Below are positions 1-10,860 of a stretch of DNA of 64,000 nt, piece after piece. This DNA comes from Heloderma charlesbogerti (Eukaryota; Chordata; Lepidosauria; Squamata; Helodermatidae). Under the pieces are notes generated by a model. It did no database searches. It was not told the DNA's origin and was given only the letters and a program-made list of their open reading frames with translations. The stretch spans positions 372,001 to 436,000 of the forward strand of contig JANEZZ010001873.1 of assembly GCA_026122225.1 (NCBI GenBank). The letters are read 5' to 3'. A program made the translations under genes and the position numbers. Position 1 is the first letter of the stretch; the number at the start of each line of letters is the position of its first letter.

Positions 1-1443
1 TTTCGGTAGTGTGTGTGTGTGTGTGTTTAATTGAGCTGTGGTGGGTGTTGTATTCTTTTAAGGTGATAGTAGTGATCAAGCATGTCATTTTATTTTGTGG
101 GGGGGAAATGCTGGTTATCTATAAGCATTTATTTTATGTGGGTAAACGATTCCCTTTCATGTTAAAACTATAAGTTTTTGCCTTGTTTATTAGATTGACC
201 ACAGCTACAGGTTTTTTTTTCTCACTGAGATTTTAAAAATCCCATCCAAGAGCATGCATATTGCGTTCCTGGTTCAATACGTGGCACTAGAGGGACTTTT
301 GGGACTATTATTGTTCAATTTTCACGAGTCTCTACAAAAAATTATCTTATGCATCTGGCAAGAGAACGGGGTGAGCTTCGGTGGGGACCAGCAAATGACA
401 AGATTATGCTCTTCCCTGATTATACTAAAGAAATTGCTGACAGAAGAAGGCAATTTACCAAGACAAATTAACCTGCAATATCATATTACATATCCAGCTA
501 CATTTTGCATTCCTTTTGAAGGCCAGATGAAAAGGTTTTTAAATCCTGATGCTGCAGAGACATGCCTTAGTGGTATTAAAATTAAAACAAGGGAACCAAC
601 TCTCTCAGTCTCCTGGGTTGGAATTTAGCCATCTTTACTGTTCTTTTGAAGTGCTGCTTGCGTTATGGTTGATAAGATGTCTAGGGCAGTATGCCAGAGT
701 AAATGTTTGCATATTTCAGTTTCCTTTCTCCTTTTTTATGTTATATTGTAATAAAATGCCTGTTTGTGTGTATGTGTGTGTGTACACATATAAATATATT
801 GTTAGATATATTACTTAAAATATACAAATGGTTTGCTTTTGTTTTTTATCTTTCTTTAAAAAAAGCTTCTTCTTCTTATGATTATTATTATTAACATCAT
901 TATGGGATTATGATTATTACTATTCCTTGCTGGCTAAACTTTAATGTTTATTAATACGTGTTAATTGAATGGTAATATATGGCCAGTGGAAGTGGAAATT
1001 GTTTGCTCCCGTTCCTTTGCTTTAAGACTGAGGTTATGACACTGAAAGATAAGGTTCATCGTTTGTGGTGCAGCGGATTGAAGATTTAATAATACCTGCA
1101 ATGTAAAGAGTGCTGTATAGGTATAATCTGTTTGCTTTTAGATATAATCCCTCCCCACCCCTTTTTTTTTTCTTTTTCATTCTTCTTTTGCTATCTTCCC
1201 TTTTTTTTTCTTCCTCAGAATACTGTATTGTTGGAAACTGAAGATTCTGATTATGTTGCTGGTATTGTTTATTTCATTTCTAAAAATAAAATAAAAATAG
1301 ATTTTTTAAAAAATCCCACCCAAACCCACTTTAGGACTTGTAATCATTTCCTTAATGAAATTAAGGGTAATGTGAACATTTAAGTACAACATGAAACAGA
1401 TTAATGCTGCTGTTGCTCCCGAGATGAGATTAATTGCTTGCAG
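1..1443. other. intronic DNA, no gene seen
   Basis: AT-rich sequence with a short (GT)9 tract at 9-26 and T-rich and pyrimidine-rich runs around 1150-1215. The open frames here are short, low-complexity and resemble no family. It is read as part of the intron upstream of the palladin coding exon. Confidence 0.6.
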
Positions 1444-1743
1444 CAGGAGTGCAGAACCTCAGGCTCAGGCCTTCCAGAGTTCCCCACATGGCCAAGCCCC
1501 CTTCCCCTTTCCCCAGACCACTGGGTGATTTCCCCACTTTTCTGCAGCTTTCCCCCCATTCTATAAGGTTGAGGTGCCTCTCCTAAGGCTCAGTTACTGG
1601 CAGTGAGAGCTTTAAGCTAAAATACGCTGGGCCTTTGGCTCCACCCCTTTTGCTTTTGGCCCCACCCACCACTGGAACGTAGCCCCTCAGAGCTTCCCCA
1701 AAATGGAATTTGGACCTCTGGCTGAAAGAGGTTCAACCCCCTG
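1444..1743. mobile_element. hAT-like non-autonomous element (300 bp)
   Basis: Imperfect terminal inverted repeats begin CAGGAGTGCAGAACCTCAGG at the left and end in GAGGTTCAACCCCCTG at the right. The 8-bp flanks gcttgcag (1436-1443) and gcttgcgg (1744-1751) match at 7 of 8 positions, the duplication length of hAT elements. The interior is C-rich and noncoding. It is related in style to the other hAT MITEs in this window, but I cannot name the family. Confidence 0.6.
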
Positions 1744-3070
1744 GCTTGCGGGATTCAGAAACCCTTGGTGCAGTACTAAAAGCAAACAGGACTTAATTGT
1801 ACTTTGCTGGATTATCACATAGCTCCTGTGCCTACAGGGTGGAGCTGTTCTGCAGCATCTTAGCATTCATTTCACCCACAATGATGCTCCAAGGAAAGTA
1901 CAGCTTTAACCAGACATGGCTAATACTTCCTGTTTATGATATATGTGTGCCTGCCTTTATCTAAAGGTATTTGTCTATTTGGAGACAGGACCCAAGATCC
2001 TCTCCAGCTGACTAAACACCTAAACCTAAAAAAAACCAAGCAGAATCCGCCAGATGGATCCCTGCTTGTTCAAGCCCTTGTCTTAGAGCAGAGGGCTAGT
2101 ATCCAGATCCTCATCCACAGTTCTATATAGAAGTGGAGAGGGGATGGATACCCTCCTTCCACCATCCCAGGTCCTACTAGGTGGTTTTCTGCCAACAAAA
2201 TGAAGATCCTCCCCTTGACCCTAGAGCAGCCAATTCACAGGGTCTTTCCTCTTTCAAGAAGGCAGATGTATTGCAAAGAAAGCAGGGCTACCTGTGTTCC
2301 TAACATAGTTGTCAACAGCAACAAATGAGATGAATCTGGGTATTTCTAACACTAAACATGTATTTCCTAATGAGATTATAACTCTAATAAGCATATGAAA
2401 TAGGCACAATACATAAAAGCACAAAAGTACATAGTGAAAAGATAGCAGCGACATAAAAGAATGTTATATTAACGTTGATCTCTCCATTCTTGAGCGTGTT
2501 CTTGGCTCTCTCCGTGGAGAGCGGAGACCCTGCTTCCCAAGAGAGAGCTGGTTTGAACCTGTGTCACCTTTAAATACCACCTCTACAGAAAGACTCTACT
2601 TATTTACACCTATTTGCACTCGTATAATGAAGGATGCATCTGATGTTACTTTGTCTCTTTGGGGTCAGACCGCAGGGGTATTCACAGAACACCCTACACA
2701 CCCATTCAGTAAACACACGAAGGAGGACTGAATTGTGCCCCTCAGCCATGCCCCCTGCACGCATGCTTTCAGTGGCCGTGCATTCTGGCTGGAGGGGATC
2801 GTTGTTTCTCTGAGTTTATGCTGATGGAGCTGGGCCAAGCAAGGCAGAGGAGTTAGTGATGACAGAAAGGCAATATAGCAGGGTGGATAAAAATGGATGG
2901 GTTTTTTGGTTTGTTTTTGGAAAAAATGGATTAAAAAAATTAAATTGGATTTTTAAAAAATGTACATAGTAAGTTAACATCGGGATATAAGCATGTTAGC
3001 CATACAGTTAATCTCTAAACAGAATCAATGACTTGAATGGGTACATTGTGTTAAGGGAGGCTTTTCTATT
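1744..3070. other. intronic DNA, no gene seen
   Basis: No recognisable coding region or element boundaries. The short open frames have no family motif. Confidence 0.5.
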
Positions 3071-3260
3071 GAACTAATTTGATCATTTCTCAAATGTGAA
3101 TATTTATGTTCTACCTATCAAACATGGGTGTTTCATTTTGACCCAATGAGAATAAACTATTTCTAGAACTAATTTGATCATTTCTCAAATGTGAATATTT
3201 ATGTTCTACCTATCAAACATGGGTGTTTCATTTTGACCCAATGAGAATAAACTATTTCTA
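3071..3260. repeat. perfect two-copy tandem duplication, 95-bp unit
   Basis: Bases 3071-3165 are repeated, identically as read by eye, at 3166-3260. Each unit starts with gaactaatttgatcatttc and ends with aactatttcta. Identity over 95 bp in neutral-looking DNA implies a recent duplication, or an assembly artefact. Confidence 0.9.
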
Positions 3261-3533
3261 GTCTGCCCAGTGATTATCTAACCTCACTACAACTTATCAG
3301 TCATAGGCACTGCATTTTTGTTTGCTAACTTTGTTTTCTGAGGGAGAGGCTGGGCCAAGACAGAGTAAAGCAGAAAAGAGCAATACTGGAAAGAAAAAGA
3401 AAAGACAAAATTGTTCAATGTGCATCTTCCTGTATTCCCATAATTAGGCTGCAATCCTATAACCACTTGCCTAGAAGGAATTGCACTGTAAACCTCAAAC
3501 TGTCATGAGTGCTGATCATAAGAAAGCCCCTGT

Positions 3534-3616
3534 GTTTGTTGTTGTTGTTCAGTCGTTCAATCGTGTCCGACTCTTCGTGACCCCATGGACCATAGCACGC
3601 CAGGCCTTCCTGTCCT
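3534..3616 (-). mobile_element. BovB (RTE LINE) 3' end, severely 5'-truncated, with TSD
   Basis: The 83-bp insert carries the characteristic BovB 3' terminus in reverse orientation: a (GTTGTT)n stretch followed by ttcagtcgttcaatcgtgtc, then the gactcttcgtgaccccatgg block and cacgccaggcc. It is flanked by a perfect 10-bp duplication aagcccctgt at 3524-3533 and 3617-3626. Sauria-type SINEs share the BovB 3' tail, so a truncated SINE is an alternative; no tRNA-like head is present. Confidence 0.8.
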
Positions 3617-3699
3617 AAGCCCCTGTATAGGAATAGTTTAAAGACACTTCCTCTACAGGTAAGAAAAGAAAACATGTAAATTATATACAGTGAGACTAA

Positions 3700-4144
3700 G
3701 GGCACAACCCAATGGGGATAGTCAGTCACTTCTGAACTCAGAGGCAACTGCCTATCCAATGCGGGGCAGGCGGAGCACAGAGGGGATCTTCTCATCTGCG
3801 TTCTGGCTGTCCTGCATTTGTGGCTAGATGGCTGATTTTGGCTGTCTAGCTGGGGCACCTCGGAGCGGGGGGGGGAGAGGCTAGATGGCACATAGGAAGT
3901 GTTGTAATGGTGCTTCCACTGTCCCTTCCCCAACCCCAGAAATGCCCCCTTTTCCCCTGCTCTATGCTGCTCTTACGAACACAGAGGAGGGACGATCCAC
4001 ACTGCCCACAAGGTGGCAGGGGAGAGGGCAAGGAGGCTGTTTTCTGGGAACCAACCTTGGAGCACTGGCTCTGACCTCAGTTCCTAGAAAATGAAAAATC
4101 CTATGGCCATCTAGCCGCTGTCTAGCAGCCATAGGATTGCCACC
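3700..4144. mobile_element. Harbinger-like MITE, copy 1
   Basis: Bounded by TAA at 3697-3699 and 4145-4147. The left end reads GGGCACAACCC and the right end GGATTGCCACC, degenerate versions of the family terminus GGGAGCAATCC. A subterminal hairpin near the right end pairs cctatggc with gccatagg (about 4100-4136). The interior is GC-rich and noncoding. A 3-bp TAA/TTA duplication is the PIF/Harbinger signature; the class is inferred because no transposase is present. Confidence 0.6.
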
Positions 4145-4303
4145 TAAGCGATGCAAAGCCTGCTTGTAAGAATGAAACAGTGTAAATGCTACTCTTCATT
4201 AATTATCATGGTTTCGTGGAAATTGTTCAGGAAGTATATGACAAGGTTTCAATGGGAAACTGATTTAAATCAGTGTTTTAGATCAATCCACCTTGATTTA
4301 GAT

Positions 4304-4375
4304 CAGCCTTCCCCAACTTGGTGCCCTTCAGATGTGTTGGATTACTACTCCCAGCATGCTGCAGAAAGATCACAA
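4304..4375 (+). mobile_element. half of a palindromic hAT MITE
   Basis: Begins CAGCCTTCCCCAACTTGGTG and matches the left arm of the complete copy at 24991-25123. The right arm is missing. Confidence 0.55.
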
Positions 4376-4500
4376 AGGGCAGCTACTCAGGAGGAAAAAC
4401 AACACATTCTATGAAGGCCAAAATGGCTTTCTCCTTCCCTATTAGAGGGGTGGAAGAGGACATTCTGGGCATTCCTTCCCTTGCTCTACCCACCCAAAAT

Positions 4501-4873
4501 GGTGGGCTTCTCTACACAGAGGCTTTTTATCCCGCAACTTTAGTGGGGCTTCTGCTTCCATATTCTTTGTGGGATTAATATTGCCCCTTTTCACACACTT
4601 CTGTTCCCCCCCTCCGGGAGTTCCTTTATCTGCACGCTCTATCTGTTTCATTATACAGCCACTAGATGGTGCTGTGCTATAGCACCACATTCACTTTTCA
4701 CTGAGAAATCCAACTTGCTATAGCTCATTATACACGATCTTTAAAAAATGGAATAAAGGTCACAAAGCACGGGAGAGGCCCTGGAGCTTGACAATGTCAT
4801 GTAAAGGACCAGTAAACTTCCATGAGTAACCAATTTCAATCACAGGATAAAAGCCCTGTGTGGAGAAGCCCGT
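4501..4873. mobile_element. non-autonomous DNA transposon with terminal inverted repeats
   Basis: The left end (ggcttctctacacagaggct, then tttttatcc) is the inverted repeat of the right end (ggataaaagccctgtgtgga, then gaagcc). The interior includes the phrase ccactagatggtgctgtgct. A partial relative covering the right half lies at about 35740-35960. No convincing target duplication was found, so the superfamily is open. Confidence 0.5.
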
Positions 4874-5066
4874 AGTCTTGCTTTACTCACACTTCTGAGA
4901 TGAGAGTGGGCAAACAGGGATGGCTGTACAGCCTTCTTCTATGTGCCAGTTTTCCTGAGCCAGGGAGGTAGTATTTTAAAGTCTTACTCTTAATTTTTAT
5001 TAATTATATTTTAAATATGCCCAATAACAAAAGTTCCCTGGTTATATGAATGGATTAACCTTTCAG

Positions 5067-5103
5067 AGATAGATAGATAGATAGATAGACGGACAGATAG
5101 ATA
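5067..5103. repeat. (GATA)n microsatellite
   Basis: About nine tetranucleotide units with interruptions (gacggacagata) near the end. Confidence 0.9.
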
Positions 5104-5967
5104 TTACAGGCAATAGTTTGAAGAATGATGATATCCTTTCCCCTTGCGTAGAAGTGCATTCTTTTCTTTCAGACTAAGGGCCAAACAACATGTTACACAC
5201 AAATCCATGTAGTGGTAGCCCAACAGTCCCTTGTTATTTTAACGGAAAAGTGCTTCAGGAAGGGGCAAATGGGATCCTAGACACACTTCACCTTTGCTCT
5301 TCACTGTGATCCACCAAAGCTAAGATCTTTCCTCCCATACGGCCGCTGCCTCTCAGACAACACGATAGTTCTATACTGCTAGCAGGGTTCTCCCTCCCCA
5401 CACCCAGCTCTGTGGGTTCCTTTTAGATAGCAACAACAGCCACTCTGGACAGACAATACCAAGGCAAAAAGCTTAGTGGTGAGACCAAGCAAGAGGACAG
5501 TGTACCATGAAAAGCACCTGCATGCGTGGTCAGCAGAAAATACTAGAATGACAGTTCCTTTGTCTGCAGACCGGATTTCCAGGTTTCTTTTGATGCCATG
5601 ACTATCTCTAGCTAGACTGGTAAATGTGACAGCTGCTCAGAGGAGACATGCAGAAATCGTTGCAGTGATTTGGCAACACTGTCTCTCCCCCACCCCAAAC
5701 TAGAAGCAAAGACAAACACTGAGAGGAGCAAAATTGTGTGGGGGCAATGATATCGGTAGTAGTGGTTTTGTTAATTGTCCCAGTAATCCCTTCTCCTTTA
5801 GGAGGACAGAAATAACCTGTCCAATTTTATTATCCTTATATTGCAGATGGGTATTGTGTGATGCTCAGCAATATTATGGCCATATTGTAAGGAATGGGGG
5901 CAAAGGTTGAGACTGGCTTATGACAATCCTACAATGTCCTTCTGCATGTTACACTACCAAGAGAGGT
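5104..5967. other. intronic DNA, no gene seen
   Basis: No recognisable coding region, RNA gene or clear element. Confidence 0.5.
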
Positions 5968-6098
5968 TAAGGGAGCAATCCTATGCATGGTGAGACAGAA
6001 AAAAAGTCCTGTAACTCCTAGCATTCCCCAGCCAGCCATGGCTGACTGGAGAACACTGGGAATTGTAGGCCTTTTCTCTGTCTAAACATACACCCTGA
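5968..6098. mobile_element. small palindromic MITE
   Basis: Begins gggagcaatcctatgcatgg and folds around a centre near 6040, where ccccagccagccatggctg faces tggctgactggagaacactg. The outer arms share the phrase agacagaaaa / agacagagaaaa in inverted orientation. Confidence 0.5.
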
Positions 6099-6105
6099 AT
6101 TAGTG

Positions 6106-6485
6106 GGGACACGGATGCAGCTTTCTCTGCGGCAGTGTCCCACCTGTGGAACTCTCCCCCAAAGAAAGTCAGGCTGGCCTCTTCTCTGTTCAGTATTAGG
6201 CAGGCTGTTAAAACCTTTTTGTTCTGTACAACTTTTTAGTATCCACTCTCTGTTAGCTCCAGACTCCCTTTCTTAGATTCTCTCCAGCTTTCCATTTCTG
6301 TTGTTGGTGCTGTTTTAACGTTTTAAAAGTGTCCTTAACAGTTTTTTTAATTAAGTTTTTTAATTGTTTTAAAGCTTTTTACATTGTTAAAAGCTGTGAA
6401 ATTGTTGCAAGTTTTAACTGTAAATCACTTTGGGGGGGGGTATTTGGGCCGAAAGGTAGCTCATACATTTACAAATAAATAAAAT
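6106..6485 (+). mobile_element. L2 LINE 3' end, sense orientation
   Basis: A decayed match to the end of the L2 frame (codons resembling LWNSLP near 6140) is followed by an AT-rich 3' UTR with repeated gttttaa motifs and an (AAATAAAT) tail at about 6470-6485. The terminal phrase aatcactttggg...gggccgaaaggtagc fits an L2-like 3' end. Confidence 0.65.
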
Positions 6486-6686
6486 TCAAAATTAAATAAA
6501 ATGTAGTCCAGTGTCATTATCCCCATATTGCGGTGGAGGGGGGGTGTCTGAGGACCTTATGACAATCCTGTAATGTATCCCACTGTTACCATGGTTTTGT
6601 TGAAGATGGAGATGAGGATTACAATAACCCTGTATTTTGACCTCCATCTTTCAGATGGGTGCTGAAATGTAAGATAGCAACTTAAG

Positions 6687-6784
6687 GCTGCAGTCTGATG
6701 CACATTTATCTTCAGTAAGCCTCAGTGAACAGCCTCCTATGGGGCTTACATCTGAGTAAACATGCATAGGATAGTACTGCAATC
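6687..6784. repeat. short palindromic MITE, family P1
   Basis: Degenerate copy of a roughly 90-bp palindrome. The shared core is a ..taag.cccattgaa..caatgggactta.. hairpin and the ends read aatcctatgca / tgcataggatt. Sister copies lie at 7553, 18953, 38214, 40741 and 57740. Confidence 0.55.
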
Positions 6785-6837
6785 TTTTTGCTGAAATACA
6801 AAATCACAGATACAAGGCAATACTTCTGCAACAGTCT

Positions 6838-7066
6838 AGTGAGATTTAGAGGCTAGCGAGTTGGGCTTATATTGGGGACGCCCAGGTTCAAATTCCTATT
6901 CAGCTATGAAATTCTCTGGGTGACCTTGAGTCAGTTAATATCTGCCTAGCCTTCCTCACAGGGTTGTTATGACAACAAAGTGGTGGTGGGGGGGGGGAGA
7001 GAATCATGAATGCTGCTCTGAGCTGCTCCTTGAAGGAAGGATGGGATACAAATATAAATAAAAATG
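6838..7066 (+). mobile_element. tRNA-derived CORE-SINE with L2-like tail (MIR-type)
   Basis: A tRNA-like head includes the B box GGTTCAAATTCC. The CORE-like body reads ctgggtgaccttgagtcagt and cctcacagggttgttatgac. The tail aaggatgggatacaaatata then aataaa resembles L2 3' ends. Such SINEs are mobilised by L2 machinery. A poly-G stretch interrupts the middle. Confidence 0.75.
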
Positions 7067-7225
7067 TTATCAGGACGCATTCAGGCAACAGAACATGACG
7101 TATTAGGATATAAGGCACTCATTTTGCTAACATTATTCCTGGGTCAGGATCACCTAAAATCAGTACATGATCATAACAGAAGGTATCCAAAGTATACCTC
7201 AGATTGTAGCAAAGCCACCTCAACC

Positions 7226-7228
<3 letters not shown>

Positions 7229-7256
<28 letters not shown>
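7229..7256. repeat. (CA)n microsatellite
   Basis: Fourteen uninterrupted CA units. Confidence 0.95.
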
Positions 7257-7322
7257 CCCCGAAGGCAACGCTCAATGGAACGTAGATGCGTTGCGCTCTT
7301 ACCACTGCAAAACAGACGCCAA

Positions 7323-7463
7323 GCCTCGCCGTACTTACGTGCCTCTCTGCCTCTGTGGCTACTCCAGGGTCTTGTGATATCCGCCTGGATTGGGCAGGCA
7401 AGCTTGGAATTAACTACCAATAAGTTTCGATTCTCGGCAAACACGTGGTAAGTACGGCGAGGC
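7323..7463. repeat. 16-bp perfect inverted repeat, 109-bp spacer
   Basis: GCCTCGCCGTACTTAC at 7323-7338 is the exact reverse complement of 7448-7463. It may be the terminal repeat of a small element. It also places a GTAAGT splice-donor-like string on both strands. Confidence 0.7.
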
Positions 7464-7552
7464 GAAATTGACGCACCCACGGAAAAGAGTTCTGGAAGTT
7501 TTCGGCAGCTGCAAGAAGCTGCTATAAATATGAAGGAAGTTTAAGCTTCAAG

Positions 7553-7640
7553 TCCTGTGCTTCCGTACTGGGAGTAAGTCCCAGTGAACTGAATGGGACT
7601 GACTTCTGAGTAAGCACACAAGTGTAGGATTGCGCTGTAA
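7553..7640. repeat. short palindromic MITE, family P1
   Basis: The hairpin gagtaagtcccagtgaactg / gaatgggactgacttctgag ends in gtgtaggattgc. It sits inside the CpG-rich segment. Confidence 0.6.
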
Positions 7641-8070
7641 ATCTCGTTTTCTAAAATAATCGAATTACGATTATTCTAAAATCTCGCTATTGTAAACGGC
7701 TCGAATTGCAGCCAAGGGGATCTATAACGTTGAGGTGATTTATTCTTTTATAAAAAGCGGGGGCTGCTAAAGAAGATGACCATAGAAAAGAAAGAGAACG
7801 ACTCTAGGGGTCCACAGACCTTTCAAAGACAAGCAAGACGCAAACCCGCGTCAAAGGGGAAATGAGCCGCACGCTGCAGAGCGTGGAGGGTCGTGAGAAT
7901 CTAATACAGCGCCCTGCTCCGACTGAGGGAAGGATTGGCCCACACATTAACCTACTGTTAGACGGTATATTGACCACACACATATACATCATCCAGATAT
8001 GCCGGACAAAATAATACAAAACCAAATAGCTGCAGGGAAAAGGAGCGGCCCAGTAAAACCACTGAGTAGT

Positions 8071-8242
8071 CTTGGGTTAGTATCCTCTTCCAAAGCAGCT
8101 AAAATGTAGTGGGAAAACGTATTTACTAAATCTGGATAAAGCCCTGGATAAACGGGGACAGAAGCAAGGATTTATCTAGATTGATGGCTAAACGCGTGCC
8201 CCAACTACATTTAAGCTGCTGTTGGAAGGATACTAACCCAAG
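8071..8242. mobile_element. MITE with about 40-bp terminal inverted repeats
   Basis: The left end cttgggttagtatcctcttc and the right end ggaaggatactaacccaag are inverted copies; the repeat continues inward through aagcagct / agctgctg and acattt / aaatgt. The 172-bp interior is noncoding. Superfamily not determined. Confidence 0.65.
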
Positions 8243-9062
8243 CCTCAATTCACACTATAATATTCAGCTCACATGGAGGGGAGAGGGAGGTAGCCTTCTG
8301 GCTATTTACCTATTGAAAAAGATGACAGTTTCAAAACTCATGCATGTTTCTAAAAAGTAGTGAACAAAATTACTGCAGATTTCAAAAGTAGAAGGAAAAG
8401 TGCTTGATGCTTCCAAGATGTAGCTCACCTCTTTTCAGCGTGTTTAACAGTCATACAACCCACCCACCCCCGCTATTTCAGCCTTACTGGCGTTATAGCC
8501 AGCTGTAATGGCCCAGAGTGAGGCCATATTGAGGCCCAGTGAAGGTTGGGCCTGGATATCTTCCCTGTGGAATTTTCATATGTGTACATGACCACCACCA
8601 CCCTCTCTCTCAGAAAAATGCAAAGTTCTGAAAAGCAGTTTGCCTAACCAGAAAAAGTTTCTATATGTGAACAAGCCAAATAGGGAACTGACTATATGTT
8701 GCAATTCTCCAGACAGGCCAGCCAGTGGTTTAGGAACTTCTGGTGTCAATGGTGAACTTCCTTTTTATTCAACAAGCATTCTGCGCATGATCAGGTGGCT
8801 GTGTAATCAATTTCCTAAGAAAAAGCTAGTGGTCTCTAGCATGCGGGGAAGAGTTTATTTCACCGTGCAGAGAGTGAACTCTTCACACTGCAGAGTTTTC
8901 TCTCTATCAAATAAAGGTGTGTTGTTACCAGAAAGTGTCTTTAATTGTTGGGCCAGGACACTTGCTAGCCATATTTTTCAGCACCACCCCAAAGAAATAA
9001 AAGCAAACTGCCTTTGGCATAATGCAGTCAAACATTATCATCATAGTTAAAAGTTAACTAGT
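8243..9062. other. intronic DNA, no gene seen
   Basis: The longest open frame (about 8640-9050, +) begins at a non-ATG codon and shows no domain, signal or family motif. It is not called as a gene. Confidence 0.5.
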
Positions 9063-9065
9063 TAA

Positions 9066-9444
9066 GGCCACGATCCTATGGCCACTAGTCAGTGGCTAGA
9101 CGGCCATAGGACTGGTCAGTTCCTGGAGAACCGACCACCCCCTCCTATGCCGCCTCATAGGCAGCACAGATAGGCTCTGCGCTCCGCACTTGGAAGAGCA
9201 GTGCAGAGTGGGGAAAACAGGGCATTCCTGGGGGTGGGGCAGGGCAGGGAGGTCAAAAGTGCCAGTAGGACACTTCCTGTGTGTCATCCAGCTGTCCCTT
9301 GCTGCACTCTGAGGTCCTATGACAGCGAAATCGGCTGTCTAGCCGCAAAAGCAGGGAGCACCTCACCACTCCTCCCGCCCTGCACTGGATAGGCAGTCGC
9401 CCCTGGGTTCAAAGGCAACCATCGATCCTGATAGGATTGCTCCC
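9066..9444. mobile_element. Harbinger-like MITE, copy 2
   Basis: TAA flanks at 9063-9065 and 9445-9447. The left end is GGCCACGATCC and the right end GGATTGCTCCC. A terminal hairpin pairs cctatggccac with gtggctagacggccatagg (9074-9111). It abuts an L2 fragment on its right side. Confidence 0.65.
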
Positions 9445-9448
9445 TAAA

Positions 9449-9702
9449 ACATGGCTTTTCACCAAAGCCTTTGTGGGCTAATTGAATTCCCTAAAGTTGC
9501 ACACTGTGTTAACTGTTTTATTGTTTTAAATTTTTAAATTGGTATTAGCTTGCTTAATGGTTTAATATGTTTTAGCTGTTTAAATTATTTATTGTTTTAT
9601 ACTGTTTAAAATTTAAATTGATTTTATCTGTACACCGCCCTGAGAGCTTAATGATAATGACCCACCCTAGTGGGATACACATGTTTTAAATAAATAAATA
9701 AA
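9449..9702 (+). mobile_element. L2 LINE 3' end including the last ORF codons, sense
   Basis: The first bases still encode a version of the L2 C-terminus (KTWLF..., as in the intact copy at 27.2-30.1 kb). An AT-rich 3' UTR follows, then the cgccctgagagcttaatgat block and an AAATAAATAAATAAATA tail. Confidence 0.7.
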
Positions 9703-10316
9703 TATCCAAAATGACATATGAGGAGGCCTGGCCTACTTCTGCCATCACCTTCTGTAGCACCTGTCTGTCAGCCAATCAAGTAAGAAGAGAGAGGGAGAAA
9801 AAGCCTGAAGACTCTCCAACTCTGTGGAAATTCTGTTCCCAAAATAGTCCTGAGCTAAATGCCTTCCAAACATTTCCCTCAGGCTTCACACTCTCTCATG
9901 CACCCTTCCCTGCCTTGTGCCAACTTCCCTTTGTTTGTTTGTCTGTTTGTTCTGTTTTATCAGTCAAATGCTATTTGGTTTAACAGTTCATTACATATTA
10001 CATACTTCGGTATATTCCCCCAGCCAAATTTGCTCCCTTGTTTTCCATTAGAGTGTATAACCCACATCCTTTCACGTTTTCATCTTTGTTTAGCGCACAG
10101 CTTCTGTCATCTTTATACAGCTGTCTGCATTTGTCTAATGCCAACTGCCTTTTAAATTTGCAAGGTGGAAATCTTGATACTGGCGCTCATAGTCCTGTCA
10201 AAATTAACTGTGGCTTAAAGTGGTTGGGTAGGAAAGTTGAAATCACTTATCATCTGCATTTTTAATAATGGGAAATTGAAGGAAGTACATCACATTGTAC
10301 AATAAACTCATGCAGT
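9703..10316. other. intronic DNA, no gene seen
   Basis: Nothing recognisable apart from pyrimidine-rich stretches. Confidence 0.5.
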
Positions 10317-10388
10317 TGTACCCAATGTTAGTCTAACGTAAGCCCCATTCATTTCAGTGAGTCTACTCTAAGTAGGACTATGCAACCC
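10317..10388. repeat. short palindromic MITE, family P2
   Basis: Outline: ttgtacccaatgttagtcta ... ccattcatttcagtgagtct ... actctaagtaggactatgca. Sister copies at 18868 and 22187 share cccaatgtta and tctaagtaggact. Confidence 0.55.
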
Positions 10389-10584
10389 ATGAACCGTTAA
10401 GTCCCTCTTCAGATTTCATCATGTTGTAAAGCAGAGTATTTGGAACCAATGCAGAGTTTCAGGATAGCATTCTTGCAATATATTTTGCTGATATTTTGTA
10501 TCAAATTATAAGTGATCCCAACTGATATAAAGAAAAACAATACAGATACATAGTTGATATTAAAATACTATGGTTGCTCTCATA

Positions 10585-10860
10585 TTTATTTATTTACTGC
10601 ATTTCTATACCAATAGCCAAAGATCTCTGGGCGGTTCACATAAAACCATAAAATATATAACACTGCAGTATGAAATAAAAACCAAAATAAAACCTATCAG
10701 CAAAGATTTTAAATATAGTAACAGATTTAAAACAACAGAAACTGAAAGATTAAAATGCCTTGGAAAATAAGGTCTTCAGCTGGCACCAAAAACAGCACAA
10801 CATAAGCACCAGGCAAGCCTCTCTGGGGAGCTCATTCCACACAGAAATCTCACTCAGATC
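10585..10860 (-). mobile_element. L2 LINE 3' end, antisense
   Basis: In reverse it carries the L2 tail (AATAAATAAATA), a decayed copy of the 3' hairpin (ctctgggcggttcacat) and an A-rich 3' UTR. It then matches the region just upstream of the stop codon seen in the 43-46 kb copy (ggaaaataaggtcttcagct, ctggggagctcattccaca). Confidence 0.75.

Larger units (their letters stand above)
7257..8000 (+). promoter_or_regulatory. CpG-rich segment, candidate promoter/first exon
   Basis: CpG dinucleotides are far denser here (7257-7520 and about 7655-7960) than in the surrounding intron. A consensus 5' splice site GTGGTAAGT lies at 7445-7453 and a TATAAATA box lies near 7524. The segment is about 18 kb upstream of the palladin coding exon and on a plausible strand, so it could hold a noncoding first exon. 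This is inference from composition and position only. An old transposon with high CpG would look similar. Confidence 0.3.

Noticed and set aside
3457..3933. 158-codon minus-strand frame
   Set aside because: Spans a BovB 3' end and a MITE boundary; composite of repeats, not a gene.
8640..9050. 136-codon + strand open frame
   Set aside because: Starts at TTG, has no recognisable domain and lies in intronic DNA next to mobile elements.
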